A stretch of DNA of 64,000 bases from Palsa-504 sp963739135 (GCA_963739135.1 CAVTZG010000007.1:62001-126000); one strand, 5' to 3'; positions 54,613-64,000 are shown, counted from the stretch's first letter. The notes: generated by a model not told the origin, from the sequence alone. Made by a program: numbers and translations.

Positions 54613-55347
54613 ATGGCCACACCCGTCAACGCGTCCGGGAAAGACTCGCCCGTCGGCACCGACCCCGGCCAGCCGCCCGATCTGGTAACGGTCAGCGAGG
54701 TATGCCGCACCTTCGGCCGCGGCGAGGCGGCCGTCCAGGCGCTGCGGGGAGTCTCGTTCACCGTGCGGCAGGGCCAGCTGGTCGTGGTGTACGGGCGGTC
54801 AGGATCCGGCAAGACCACGCTGCTGAACATCACCGGCGGCCTGGACGTCCCGACCAGCGGCACGGTTCACGTGGCCGGCCGGAACGTCTCCCGGATGACC
54901 GAAAGCGAGCGGACGATGTTCCGCAGGAACAAGGTCGCGTTCATCTTCCAGTCGTTCGGGCTCATCCCGATGCTGTCAGCGGCCGAGAACATCGGGATTC
55001 CGCTGCGCATCACGGCCATCGACGCGCGGACCCGCGAGGAGCGGGTCCGTCTCCTGCTCAGCGTCGTCGGCCTGGAGGAGCACGCCATGCAGCGCCCGAA
55101 CGAGTTGTCGGGCGGGCAGCAGCAGCGGGTCGCCATTGCCCGGGCCCTGGCGGGCAGCCCTCAGCTGCTGATCGCCGACGAGCCGACCGGCCAGCTGGAC
55201 TACGAAACCGGACGGCAGATCATCCGGCTGCTCCGGACGGTCGTCCGATCGGAGGGAATAACGGCGCTCGTGGCCACCCACGACACAGAACTCATGGATC
55301 TCGCTGACGACGTCCTCAGGCTTGAGGACGGACGCCTCGTCGAGTAA
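54613..55347 (+). CDS. ABC transporter ATP-binding protein (MacB/LolD type)
   Basis: A 244-residue ATPase, more compact than its neighbour. Walker A YGRSGSGKTT, Q-loop FIFQSFGLIPML, signature LSGGQQQRVAIARAL, Walker B LLIADEPTGQLD and switch His in VATHDTELMDLAD. It starts one base after the previous gene's stop. Two ATPases with two permeases suggest a heterodimeric exporter; no substrate-binding protein is encoded nearby. Confidence 0.93.
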   Translation: MATPVNASGKDSPVGTDPGQPPDLVTVSEVCRTFGRGEAAVQALRGVSFTVRQGQLVVVYGRSGSGKTTLLNITGGLDVPTSGTVHVAGRNVSRMTESERTMFRRNKVAFIFQSFGLIPMLSAAENIGIPLRITAIDARTREERVRLLLSVVGLEEHAMQRPNELSGGQQQRVAIARALAGSPQLLIADEPTGQLDYETGRQIIRLLRTVVRSEGITALVATHDTELMDLADDVLRLEDGRLVE

Positions 55348-55358
55348 CGGGGGCCCCG

Positions 55359-55556
55359 GCCTTCTGGCTGTCGTTCGTCACGGCCCAGGCCATGAGCTGG
55401 CGCCGGTCCAACGGTGAGCGCCGCCAGCAGCGGAAGTGGCTGCTGGCCGGGGCCGGGATCCTGGCCGTTCCCCAGGCCGTGTTCCAGCCGATCCTGAGCC
55501 TCCCGCTGGTAATACGCAGCCATTTTCCGGGGGAAATAACACGATGCTTTAAATAG
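55359..55556 (+). pseudogene. Possible sensor-kinase membrane-region remnant
   Basis: The frame reads AFWLSFVTAQAMSWRRSNGE then RRQQRKWLLAGAGILAVPQA, resembling the end of the membrane region of actinobacterial sensor kinases (SWRRSTGERRQQLKWL). No kinase domain follows and no start precedes. Only a fragment of about 65 codons. Tentative. Confidence 0.35.
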
Positions 55557-55587
55557 CTTCGCGGTATGGAAGCCGTGACCTCGTGTT

Positions 55588-55697
55588 TTATGCAAAAGTT
55601 CGCGTCAGGCAAAGAACCCCCCACCCACCTGGCCGCTCACCTGTACCGATCGCTCGCGCAGGCCAAAGGCCCGCACTCGCGAGCCGGTTTTGCATAA
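55588..55697. repeat. 10-bp perfect inverted repeat, 90-bp apart
   Basis: TTATGCAAAA (55588-55597) and TTTTGCATAA (55688-55697) are exact inverse copies in a locally AT-rich stretch just upstream of the helicase gene. They could be ends of a small mobile remnant or a regulatory site. Confidence 0.6.
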
Positions 55698-55800
55698 CGC
55701 TCCAGGACTGACGAACACCGCGAAAGCTGCTAAACTTGCCTAACCCCGCAATCGGCGTCATCCCCGTCAGCACACAATTAAAGAAAGCATATCACGAAAT

Positions 55801-58224
55801 ATGACGTCTCGCCATGCCAATTCCGTCGCCACAGGTTCTGCGGATGCCGTCGGCCAGGAGCAAGCCTACGTCGATATGCTTTACCGCCTGCTGGATACCG
55901 CCCGCGACCGGGCCGCCGAGGCGCTGGCGGTGACCCATGGCAGCGGCGGCGCGGGCGGGACGTTCCAGGCCCGGGTCGAGCGTGATATCACCGCGGCCGA
56001 ACAGGGCAGGCGGCTCGCCCAGCTCAACGCGGTGGAGGCCGGCCTGGTCTTCGGCCGTACCGACGGCCGCGAGGCCCGCGCCGCGGACGGCGCCCCGGCC
56101 ACGCTGTACATCGGCCGGATCGGGCTGCGCGACGACGAGCACGACCCCAAGCTCATCGACTGGCGGGCGCCCGCCGCGCACCCGTTCTACGCCGCCACCC
56201 CCAAGGACCCGAACGGCCTGATCCGGCGCCGTCACATCTACACCAGGAACCGCACCGTCACCGGGGTCGATGATGAGGTCTTCGACCTGGACGCGATGTC
56301 CGAGCCGGACCGCAGGACGCTGTCCGGCGAGGCCATGCTGATCGCCAGCATCACCGCCAGCCGCACCGGCCGGATGACCGACGTGGTGGCCACCATCCAG
56401 GCCGAACAGGACCGGGTGATCCGGGCCGGCCTGCAGGGCGTGCTGGTCGTCCAGGGCGGCCCCGGCACCGGCAAGACCGTCGCGGCCCTGCACCGCGCCG
56501 CCTACCTGCTCTACACCCACCGCCGCATCCTGGAGCGGCGCGGTGTCCTGGTCATCGGCCCGAACGCCACCTTCCTCCGCTACATCAGCCAGGTCCTGCC
56601 GTCCCTGGGCGAGACGGACGTGGTGCTCAGCTCGATCGCCGAGCTGTTCGGAGGGGTCAGCGCCGCGCCTGACGACGATCCCGCGGCCGCCGTGATCAAG
56701 GGCGACCTGAAGATGGTGCAGGTACTGCGCCGGGCGGTGCGCAACACCCAGCAGGTTCCGCCCGGCGACCTGGAGGTCACCGCCGACGGCGTGCGGATGA
56801 CGGTGCCGCGGGAGACCTGCCTGCGCGCCCGCGACCGGGCCCGCGCCCTGCGCAAGCCGCACAACGCGGCCCGCAAGCTGTTCGTCACCGAGCTGCTCGG
56901 CGCGCTCGCGAGGGCCGAGGCGGCCGCCCTCGGCCGTCCCCTCGACCCCGATGACCTGCCCTACACCCGCGCCCGGCTGTGGGACGAGGCCCCGGTCCGG
57001 GCCGCGCTCGATGGCCTGTGGCCGTTCCTGGCCCCGCAGCGGCTGGTGGCCGGGCTGCTGGCCTCCGAAGGTGCCCTCCGCCGCGCCGCCCCGGCTCTTT
57101 CGGATGCCGAACGGGCCGTGCTGCTCCGCCCGGCGGCCCCCGACGCGTGGACCGTGGCCGACGTGCCGCTGCTCGATGAGGCCGCGCAGCTGCTGGGCAC
57201 CGACGACTCGGCCGAGAAGCGGCAGCGCCGGGCCGCGGACCGGGAACGCCGGGCCGAGGAGCGGTATGCCCGGGAGGTGCTGGAGATCACCGGCCTGGCC
57301 GGTCAGGGTTTTGTGGACGCCGCGACGCTGGCGGACTGGAACCGCGATCAGGGCCAGCAGCTCACCACGGCCGAACGCGCCTGGGCCGACCCGTCCTGGG
57401 CCTACGGCCACGTGATCGTGGACGAGGCGCAGGAACTGTCCGCCATGGCCTGGCGGATGGTGATGCGGCGCATCCCCACCCGGTCGCTGACCGTGGTCGG
57501 TGACGTGGCCCAGCGGGGGAGCGCGGCCGGCGCCCGGTCCTGGGCCGAGATGCTCGACCCGTACGTGAAGGGCCGCTGGCACGAGGAACTGCTGACGGTC
57601 AACTACCGGACGCCAGCCGAGATCATGGCCGTGGCCGCCGACGTGCTGGCCTCGGTCGCGCCTGGCGAGCAGCCGCCCGAGTCGGTCCGCGAGGAAGGCG
57701 TGCCCCCGCGCGCGGTCCGGATCCCATTCCGCCCCGTCCTCGTCCCCCCGCCCGGCCCAGACCCGCGCCCCGCCCCACCCTCTTCGCCAGCCTCGCCTTC
57801 CACCTCCACCCCGCACCCCGCCCCTGCCACCTCGCCAGCCTCGCGTTTCCCCTCCGTCCTGCCCTCCTCGTTGGCCACGGGCGCCGCGTCAGTAGTCGAC
57901 GCCGAACTGCCCGAGATGGAGGACGGCGGCCGGCTGGCGGTCATCGCGCCGACGAGCCGGATCGGCGAGCTGGCCCGGGCCTTGCCCGCGGCGGTGCCCG
58001 GCGACCGGCCCGAGGTGCTCGACTCGCCGGTCGCGCTGCTGACCGTGGGCCAGGCCAAGGGCCTGGAGTTCGACCGGGTGGTGCTGGTCGACCCGGCCGG
58101 GCTACTCGCCCAGTCGCCGGCCGGCGGCCATGACCTCTACGTGGCCATCACCCGGGCCACGCACCGCCTGACCGTGGTCCACGACGGCGACCTACCCGCC
58201 CTGCTGCACCGCCTAGCGCACTGA
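55801..58224 (+). CDS. HelD-type superfamily 1 helicase / RNA polymerase recycling ATPase
   Basis: An 807-residue UvrD-like protein of the HelD group, which in Gram-positives binds RNA polymerase and releases stalled or drug-bound complexes. The N-terminal arm (YVDMLYRLLDTARDRAAEAL) and the GRIGL..DWRAPAAHPFY region are HelD-typical. Walker A GGPGTGKT is at 219-226, Walker B-like VIVDEAQELS, motif IV-VI TVNYRTPAEI, and LTVGQAKGLEFDRVVL with VAITRATHRLTVVH at the end. A disordered Pro/Ser insert sits at about 645-700. The start has no ribosome site, so it may be leaderless. In some actinomycetes the orthologue (HelR) is rifamycin-induced; I found no such promoter element. Confidence 0.85.
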   Translation: MTSRHANSVATGSADAVGQEQAYVDMLYRLLDTARDRAAEALAVTHGSGGAGGTFQARVERDITAAEQGRRLAQLNAVEAGLVFGRTDGREARAADGAPATLYIGRIGLRDDEHDPKLIDWRAPAAHPFYAATPKDPNGLIRRRHIYTRNRTVTGVDDEVFDLDAMSEPDRRTLSGEAMLIASITASRTGRMTDVVATIQAEQDRVIRAGLQGVLVVQGGPGTGKTVAALHRAAYLLYTHRRILERRGVLVIGPNATFLRYISQVLPSLGETDVVLSSIAELFGGVSAAPDDDPAAAVIKGDLKMVQVLRRAVRNTQQVPPGDLEVTADGVRMTVPRETCLRARDRARALRKPHNAARKLFVTELLGALARAEAAALGRPLDPDDLPYTRARLWDEAPVRAALDGLWPFLAPQRLVAGLLASEGALRRAAPALSDAERAVLLRPAAPDAWTVADVPLLDEAAQLLGTDDSAEKRQRRAADRERRAEERYAREVLEITGLAGQGFVDAATLADWNRDQGQQLTTAERAWADPSWAYGHVIVDEAQELSAMAWRMVMRRIPTRSLTVVGDVAQRGSAAGARSWAEMLDPYVKGRWHEELLTVNYRTPAEIMAVAADVLASVAPGEQPPESVREEGVPPRAVRIPFRPVLVPPPGPDPRPAPPSSPASPSTSTPHPAPATSPASRFPSVLPSSLATGAASVVDAELPEMEDGGRLAVIAPTSRIGELARALPAAVPGDRPEVLDSPVALLTVGQAKGLEFDRVVLVDPAGLLAQSPAGGHDLYVAITRATHRLTVVHDGDLPALLHRLAH

Positions 58225-58274
58225 CCCCTATGGCACTGACCGGCTCGGGTCACCGAGGCGGCCTTGCCCGGCCG

Positions 58275-58297
58275 GGGCACCACGGACCGTTCGGCAT
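58275..58297 (-). repeat. 23-bp dispersed sequence, copy B
   Basis: Inverse copy of the 23-mer at 23457-23479, here between the helicase and hflX. See findings. Confidence 0.6.
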
Positions 58298-58411
58298 CAA
58301 TGAAGGCAGGCGGCGGGGCACATATCGAGCGGCCCGGGTGTTAATGAAATGAAATCCCGCGCGGCGCGTGGCACCATCGGGGGACGAGCAAACCACGGAT
58401 CTCGGAGGACA

Positions 58412-59854
58412 ATGAGCACGGTCTTCAGTGAGCAGCCCGACGTACCCGACCTTCCCGGAGAGATGGACCCGGGGGAGATGGACCGCCAGGAGCGGCACGC
58501 GCTGCGGCGGGTGGCCGGGCTCTCCACCGAGCTTCAGGACATCAGCGAGGTCGAGTACCGGGCGCTGCGCCTCGAGCGGGTCGTGCTCGTCGGGGTCTGG
58601 GCCGAAGGCAGCCTGGCCAGTGCGGAGAACTCGCTGCGTGAGCTGAGCAGGCTGGCCGAGACGGCGGGTTCCGAGGTTCTGGACGGCGTGATCCAGCGGC
58701 GCGGCCGGGTCGACGCCGCCACCTACATCGGCTCGGGCAAGGCGCACGAGCTGGCCGGCATCGTGGCCGCGGTCGGCGCCGACACGGTGATCTGCGACGG
58801 CGAGCTGACCCCCAGCCAGCTGCGGCGCCTGGAGGGCGTGGTCAAGGTCAAGGTCGTTGACCGGACCGCGCTGATCCTGGACATCTTCGCCCAGCACGCC
58901 CGCAGCCGCGAGGGCAAGGCCCAGGTCGAGCTGGCCCAGCTGCAGTACATGCTGCCCCGGCTGCGGGGCTGGGGCGAGTCGCTGTCCCGGCAGGCCGGCG
59001 GCCGGGTGGCCGGCGGCGGCGGGATCGGGACCCGCGGTCCCGGCGAGACCAAGCTGGAGACCGACCGGCGGCGGCTGCGGACCCGCATCGCGCGACTGAA
59101 AAAGGACATCGACGGCATGGCCACCGGGCGGAAGGTCCAGCGCGGCCGCCGCCGGCGTCGTGACGTGCCGTCCGTGGTGATCGCCGGCTACACCAACGCG
59201 GGTAAGTCGAGCCTGCTCAACGCGCTCACCGGGGCCGGCGTCCTGGTCGAGGACGCGCTGTTCGCCACCTTGGATCCCGCCGTGCGGCGGGCCGAGACCC
59301 CGTCCGGTCGGGGCTACACGCTGACCGACACCGTCGGCTTCGTCCGTCACCTGCCGCACCAGCTGGTCGAGGCGTTCCGGTCCACGCTGGAGGAAGCGGC
59401 CGAGGCGGACCTCATCCTGCACGTGGTGGACGGGTCCGACGCCGAGCCAGGGGCGCAGATCGCCGCGGTCCGCGGCGTGCTGGCCGAGATCGGCGCAACG
59501 CACGTGCCGGAGCTGGTCGTGGTCAACAAGATCGACACCGCCGACCCGGTCGTGCTGCAGGGGCTGCGGGTGCGCGAGCCCGGCAGCGTCAGCATCTCGG
59601 CCCGGACCGGGGCCGGGCTGGCCGCCCTGGCCGACGCCATCGAGGCCGCGCTGCCACGGCTGGACAAGCAGGTCCGGCTGATCGTGCCGTACCGCCGGGG
59701 TGACCTGGTGGCCCGGGCCCACGCCGACGGCGAGGTGCTGAGCGCCGAGCACGTGGCGGACGGCACGCTGCTCGAAGCCCGGGTTCCGCCGGCCCTGGCC
59801 GCCCAGCTGGAAGCGGCCGCGCTGGCCCCGGCCGCCGCGGCGCCCCCGGCCTGA
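58412..59854 (+). CDS. hflX: GTPase HflX
   Basis: A 480-residue ribosome-associated GTPase that splits stalled ribosomes. N-terminal HflX domain: VLVGVWAEGS, then RGRVDAATYIGSGKAHELAG and ELTPSQLRRLEGVVKVKVVD, LRGWGESLSRQAGGRVAGG and GPGETKLETDRR. G domain: G1 GYTNAGKSS, G2 FATLDP, G3 DTVGF, G4 NKID. The ATG at 58412 has GGAGG just upstream; a longer frame from 58349 lacks support. A 25-bp tandem copy of its last codons, including the stop, directly follows (59855-59879). Confidence 0.95.
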   Translation: MSTVFSEQPDVPDLPGEMDPGEMDRQERHALRRVAGLSTELQDISEVEYRALRLERVVLVGVWAEGSLASAENSLRELSRLAETAGSEVLDGVIQRRGRVDAATYIGSGKAHELAGIVAAVGADTVICDGELTPSQLRRLEGVVKVKVVDRTALILDIFAQHARSREGKAQVELAQLQYMLPRLRGWGESLSRQAGGRVAGGGGIGTRGPGETKLETDRRRLRTRIARLKKDIDGMATGRKVQRGRRRRRDVPSVVIAGYTNAGKSSLLNALTGAGVLVEDALFATLDPAVRRAETPSGRGYTLTDTVGFVRHLPHQLVEAFRSTLEEAAEADLILHVVDGSDAEPGAQIAAVRGVLAEIGATHVPELVVVNKIDTADPVVLQGLRVREPGSVSISARTGAGLAALADAIEAALPRLDKQVRLIVPYRRGDLVARAHADGEVLSAEHVADGTLLEARVPPALAAQLEAAALAPAAAAPPA

Positions 59855-59879
59855 GGCCGCCGCGGCGCCCCCGGCCTGA
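59830..59879 (+). repeat. 25-bp perfect tandem duplication at the hflX stop
   Basis: The last 25 bases of hflX, including TGA, are repeated exactly at 59855-59879. The duplicated stop is harmless to hflX. A recent slippage or replication event is likely. Confidence 0.95.
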
Positions 59880-60221
59880 TCCGGCTCCGAACACCGCCGC
59901 GCATGGACGTTTGTGTCCATCAGAACGTGATAGTGGTCACCTTTGGTGGGTAATTTTCGTCACCTAAGAACTTCTAGACTGCGTCAGAAGATATGGTTCG
60001 GCATTTCGCCGAAGGTCTTGTCGGCGATGGTAGCGGTGCAATAACGTTTGGTTCGATATGTTGGTGGACGCACCCGCACGGCCCACACTCATCCGGTGCT
60101 GACGCAGGGCGTGGTGCGCAAGCGAAGCTCGTCCAGTGCCCGTCGGTGACCCGGCGTGCGCCAGGCATGGCAGGTGATCGCGTATGGCGCGTGAGATCAC
60201 CGGTCCCGGGGGGGATCGCCG
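59855..60221. other. Intergenic region, hflX / hutI
   Basis: About 370 bases. It contains the second copy of the 25-bp duplication, a small hairpin ATGGAC/GTCCAT (59903-59908 and 59915-59920) that may end the hflX transcript, and a hairpin TTCGGC/GCCGAA (59997-60002 and 60008-60013). The part at 59920-60060 is AT-richer and could hold the hutI promoter. No gene is supportable. Confidence 0.5.
59903..59920 (+). terminator. Hairpin downstream of hflX
   Basis: ATGGAC and GTCCAT pair around a 6-base loop about 50 bases after the hflX stop. Short stem; a weak terminator candidate. Confidence 0.4.
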
Positions 60222-61430
60222 GTGACTGTTCGCCTGCTGACCAACATCGGCCGCCTGTGGACCGGATCCGAGATCCTGTCCAACGCCGCCATCGTGACCG
60301 GCGATGACCGGATCGCCTGGGTTGGGCCCGCCGCCGAATTGCCCCAGCGCATCCCCGGCGTCGTCGACGACATCGTGGACGTCGACCATGTCGAGAACCT
60401 GGGCGGCGGCCTCGTCACCCCTGGCCTGATCGACGCCCACACGCACCCGGTCTACGCGGGCAACCGCTGGGCCGAGCTGGCCATGCGCTCCAACGGCTCC
60501 TCGGTCGCGGAAATCACCCAGGCCGGCGGCGGGGTGGCCTCCACCGTGACCGTGACCCGGGGCACCGACCCCTGGACGTTGTGCAACGGGGTTAGGGAGC
60601 GGATGGGCCGCTGGCTGCGGTCCGGGGCCACCACCATCGAGGCCAAGACCGGCTACCACCTGACCAGGGACGGCGAGCTGGCCGACGTCCGCATGCTGCG
60701 CGGCCTGGAGGGCGAGCCCGGCATGCCGCGGGTGCACGTCACCTTCCTGGCCGCCCACGCCGTCCCGCCCGAGTTCTTCGGCCGCCGCGCGGACTACATC
60801 GACGCGGTCACCGCCTGGAGCGCCGAAGCCGCCGCGGTCGGCGCGGACAGCGTGGACGTGTACTGCGAGGAGGGCCGGTTCTCCGAGGAGGAGGCCCGCT
60901 GGATCCTCAGCGCGGGCCGCCGGTCCGGCCTGCTGCCGCGGCTGCACGCCTGCGGCGACTCGCGCACCGACGCCGCCCAGCTGGCCGCCGAACTCGGCTG
61001 CGCTTCCGCTGACCTGCTGCACGAGGCCAGCGAGGACGACGTGGCCTCGCTCGCCCGGGCGGGCGTGGCCGCCGTGATGTGCCCGAGCACCGCGCTGCAG
61101 ACCGGGGGCAGGCCGCCGCTCCGGGCCCTGCTCGACAAGGGCGTCACGGTCGCCCTCGGCTCGGACCACACCCCGGGCGGCACCGGGATCACCTCGATGG
61201 CCCTGGTCATCTCGCTGGCCGTGTCCTACCTCGGGATGAGTGTGGAGGAGGCCCTGCGGGCGGCCACTATCGGCGGCGCGCACGCGCTGCGGGCGCCCGA
61301 CCGGGGCGCGATGGTCCGCGGCCGCCTGGCCGACATGGTGCTGTGGGACGCCGATCACGAGGGCGCGTTCGTCTGGTCCTACGGCCTGGCCCCGCGCCGC
61401 GTCTGGCTCGGCGGCGAGCCGGTCACCTGA
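60222..61430 (+). CDS. hutI: Imidazolonepropionase HutI
   Basis: A 402-residue amidohydrolase cleaving imidazolone-5-propionate to N-formimino-glutamate in histidine breakdown. Metal site GLIDAHTHPVYAGNRW at about 68-83, the family motif ATTIEAKTGYHL, FLAAHAVPPEF, the metal-binding LHACGDSRTDA, and GSDHTPGGTGITSM with the catalytic Asp. The family's more usual DFNPG reads SDHTPG here. The GTG at 60222 has GGGGGGGAT upstream. It is isolated; no hutU, hutH or hutG lies nearby. Confidence 0.9.
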   Translation: MTVRLLTNIGRLWTGSEILSNAAIVTGDDRIAWVGPAAELPQRIPGVVDDIVDVDHVENLGGGLVTPGLIDAHTHPVYAGNRWAELAMRSNGSSVAEITQAGGGVASTVTVTRGTDPWTLCNGVRERMGRWLRSGATTIEAKTGYHLTRDGELADVRMLRGLEGEPGMPRVHVTFLAAHAVPPEFFGRRADYIDAVTAWSAEAAAVGADSVDVYCEEGRFSEEEARWILSAGRRSGLLPRLHACGDSRTDAAQLAAELGCASADLLHEASEDDVASLARAGVAAVMCPSTALQTGGRPPLRALLDKGVTVALGSDHTPGGTGITSMALVISLAVSYLGMSVEEALRAATIGGAHALRAPDRGAMVRGRLADMVLWDADHEGAFVWSYGLAPRRVWLGGEPVT

Positions 61431-61508
61431 GGTCCGCCTGACTTGCAATACTGACCGGCCAGACCGCCGAGTTCGGCATCCGGGACGCCGGCATGGCATG
61501 CTGCGGTC

Positions 61509-62483
61509 ATGGCAGCGCGTATCGCGGAAGGCCCGTCGCCGGTCACGATCGTCGTGGGCGAGGAGGAGTTCCTCATCGACCGGACGGTCCGGGACCTGAT
61601 CACCGCCAGCCAGCAGGCGGGCCAGGCCGGGGATGTCCACGACCTGGACGGCGCGGCGCTGGGGCCCGGCGAGCTTGACGGGCTGACGTCGCCGTCGCTG
61701 TTCGGCGGCGGATGCGTGGTGGTGATCAGGTCGGCGCAGAACACCGCCAAGGAAGTGGCCGCCGAGCTGGTCAGATACGCGGGTCACCCAGCCGAGGACA
61801 CGGCCCTCATCCTGACCCACGCGGGCGGGGTGAAAGGCAAGGACCTGGTGGCCGGGGTCAAGTCGGCCGGGGCGCGCGTGATCGAGTGCCCCAAGGTCAC
61901 CAGGTTCGCCGAACGGCTGGACTTCGTCCGGGCCGAATTCCGGCGGGCGGGCAAGCGGGCCGACGATGCCGCCGCCCGCGCCCTGCTCAACTCGGTCGGC
62001 TCGGACTTGCGTGAGCTCGCGGCCGCCTGCGACCAGCTGGCCGCCGACGCCGGCGATCACATAGACGAGGCCATGGTGGCCACCTACTACCGGGGCCGCG
62101 CCGAGGCCACCGGGTTCACCGTGGCCGACCGGGCGGTGGAGGGGCACCTGGCCCAGGCGCTGGAGCAGCTGCGCTGGGCCCTGGCCACCGGCGTCTCGCC
62201 CGTGCTGATCTGCAGCGCGCTGGCTCAGGGGGTGCGGCTGCTCGGCCGGGTGGGTTCGGCGCCCCGCGGGCAGAACGCCGCGGCGCTCGCGGCCGAGGTC
62301 GGCGCCCCGCCGTGGAAGATCGACCGGGTGCGGCAGCAGCTGCGCGGCTGGCAGCCGGCCGGCATCGCCTGCGCGCTGCACGCCGTGGCCGAGGCCGACG
62401 CCCAGGTCAAGGGCGAGACGACCAGCGCCGCCTACGCCCTGGAACGCGCCATCCGCCGCATCGTGGCCGCCCGCGCCGCATAA
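61509..62483 (+). CDS. holA: DNA polymerase III subunit delta
   Basis: A 324-residue clamp-loader delta subunit, which opens the beta clamp. Clear matches: PVTIVVGEEEFLIDRTVRDL, LFGGGCVVVIRSAQNT, and LALTHAGG-like reads TALILTHAGGVKGKDLV, then RALLNSVGSDLRELAAACDQ and the C-terminal AEADAQVKGETTSAAYALER. No Walker motif, as expected for delta. The ATG at 61509 is well placed. The next gene, rpsT, is convergent; this holA-rpsT-lepA order is typical of actinobacteria. Confidence 0.94.
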   Translation: MAARIAEGPSPVTIVVGEEEFLIDRTVRDLITASQQAGQAGDVHDLDGAALGPGELDGLTSPSLFGGGCVVVIRSAQNTAKEVAAELVRYAGHPAEDTALILTHAGGVKGKDLVAGVKSAGARVIECPKVTRFAERLDFVRAEFRRAGKRADDAAARALLNSVGSDLRELAAACDQLAADAGDHIDEAMVATYYRGRAEATGFTVADRAVEGHLAQALEQLRWALATGVSPVLICSALAQGVRLLGRVGSAPRGQNAAALAAEVGAPPWKIDRVRQQLRGWQPAGIACALHAVAEADAQVKGETTSAAYALERAIRRIVAARAA

Positions 62484-62523
62484 CCAGCGGGCGGCCAGGC
62501 AAGAAGGCCACGCAAAGCAGGAG

Positions 62524-62793
62524 CTAGGCCTGCTGGAGCTCGGCGTACCGCTTGGAGATCGCGGACTTGCGGTTCGCGGCCTGGTTCTTGTGGATGACGC
62601 CCTTGCTGGCGGCCTTGTCCAGCTGCCGGCAGGCGGCGCGCAGGGCCGCCTCGGCCTCGTTGACGTCGCCGCCGTCGGCGGCCTCGCGGAACTTACGGAC
62701 CGACGTGCGCAGCGAGGACTTGACGGCCTTGTTCCGCTGGTGCGCCTTCTCGTTCTGCTTGTTGCGCTTGATCTGAGACTTTATGTTCGCCAC
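62524..62793 (-). CDS. rpsT: 30S ribosomal protein S20
   Basis: An 89-residue ribosomal protein that binds 16S rRNA early in assembly. VANIKSQIKRNKQNEKAHQR, then NKAVKSSLRTSVRKFREA, AACRQLDKAASKGVIHKNQA and ANRKSAISKRYAEL are all typical. The GTG at 62793 is the start; a much longer open frame to 63054 runs into the divergent lepA and is not coding. It is divergent from lepA, with a short shared promoter region. Confidence 0.96.
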   Translation of the reverse strand: MANIKSQIKRNKQNEKAHQRNKAVKSSLRTSVRKFREAADGGDVNEAEAALRAACRQLDKAASKGVIHKNQAANRKSAISKRYAELQQA

Positions 62794-62950
62794 GCGTGGG
62801 AGTCCTTCAGAAGTTTGGCTATGGGGTGACGCGACCTGGAAGCTTATCCGAGCCGAGGCCCTACACTCAAACCGCGAGCCCCGGCTGCCCCACCCGGGCG
62901 GCCCGCCTGACATGGGATCATGGAACACCCAGGCGAACACCCGAGGCCGC

Positions 62951-64000
<1,050 letters not shown>

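Larger units (their letters stand above)
55348..55800. other. AT-richer intergenic region with a remnant and an inverted repeat
   Basis: This stretch holds a short histidine-kinase-like remnant (55359-55556), then AT-rich sequence with a 10-bp inverted repeat (55588-55597 and 55688-55697). It ends with the leader of the helicase gene, which has no visible ribosome site before its ATG. Confidence 0.5.

Noticed and set aside
55750..55800. Rifamycin-associated promoter element before the helicase
   Set aside because: I looked for the inverted-repeat element known upstream of some helR genes and saw nothing like it here.
55792..57816. A 674-codon open frame on the minus strand
   Set aside because: It is antisense to the HelD-type helicase, is full of Gly/Arg/Val low-complexity sequence and has no motif; a shadow caused by high GC at third positions.
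59964..62381. An 805-codon open frame on the minus strand
   Set aside because: Antisense to hutI and holA, both of which are clear genes; the reading has no recognisable domain.

Overview
The window is chromosomal DNA of a high-GC Gram-positive bacterium, almost certainly an actinomycete. Coding sequence is very GC-rich with a strong G/C bias at third positions. GTG starts and ATGA/GTGA start-stop overlaps are common. The gene families are actinobacterial: class F sortase, PaaR/PaaABCDE, a HelD-type helicase, a BTAD-type regulator remnant, MmcQ/YjbR proteins, an XRE/ClpP-like pair, and the conserved holA-rpsT-lepA block. Codon and protein style suggest the Streptosporangiales or a relative, but that placement is inference. 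No tRNA, rRNA, CRISPR array or complete insertion sequence was found.

Layout. 0.6-2.1 kb: a cobalt-type nitrile hydratase operon (beta, alpha, accessory protein). 2.4-3.6 kb: an epoxide hydrolase. 4.1-7.3 kb: a two-component system divergent from a DUF4331 protein, with a dyad between them. 7.2-13.7 kb: gene decay, with an HNH-endonuclease piece, two 70-bp direct repeats around a broken TPR/metallopeptidase gene, an ECF sigma stub, hydrolase, acetyltransferase and methyltransferase remnants, and a regulator without its front half. 13.7-17.9 kb: a GNAT protein, a DUF885 peptidase, DUF167 and a glutaredoxin-thioredoxin reductase fusion. 17.9-22.9 kb: the phenylacetyl-CoA epoxidase operon paaABCDE, a GNAT gene, and a paaR-like TetR gene, with similar operator-like palindromes at both ends. 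23-30.6 kb: propionyl-CoA synthetase, a sortase with a likely substrate, miaA, and more fragments. 30.6-33.3 kb: amidohydrolase plus amino-acid permease. 33.5-39.5 kb: an RsbW-like ATPase, an XRE/degenerate-ClpP pair, a 1190-residue Asp-box membrane protein and a small secreted protein. 39.7-47.2 kb: rhodanese-sufE, glycolate oxidase glcDEF and malate synthase. 47.5-55.3 kb: a MacB/FtsX-type ABC operon. 55.8-64 kb: HelD-type helicase, hflX, hutI, holA, rpsT and the start of lepA.

How genes work together. GlcDEF oxidises glycolate to glyoxylate, which malate synthase condenses with acetyl-CoA. PaaABCDE epoxidises phenylacetyl-CoA, and the TetR gene at the end of the locus probably controls the operon by a ligand-released operator. 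The sortase and the divergent protein with an APVTG-like C-terminal signal form an enzyme-substrate pair. The rhodanese and SufE handle sulfane sulfur.

Two themes stand out. First, some fifteen truncated or internally deleted genes lie mainly at 7-14 kb and 23-31 kb. Second, several otherwise intact genes carry an apparent single-base frameshift (paaE front, LigB-like gene, second ABC permease, possibly the thioredoxin reductase front). These are either real decay or assembly errors, and read coverage would separate the two. The best candidate for an undescribed system is the XRE regulator co-translated with a ClpP-like protein that has apparently lost its catalytic residues.
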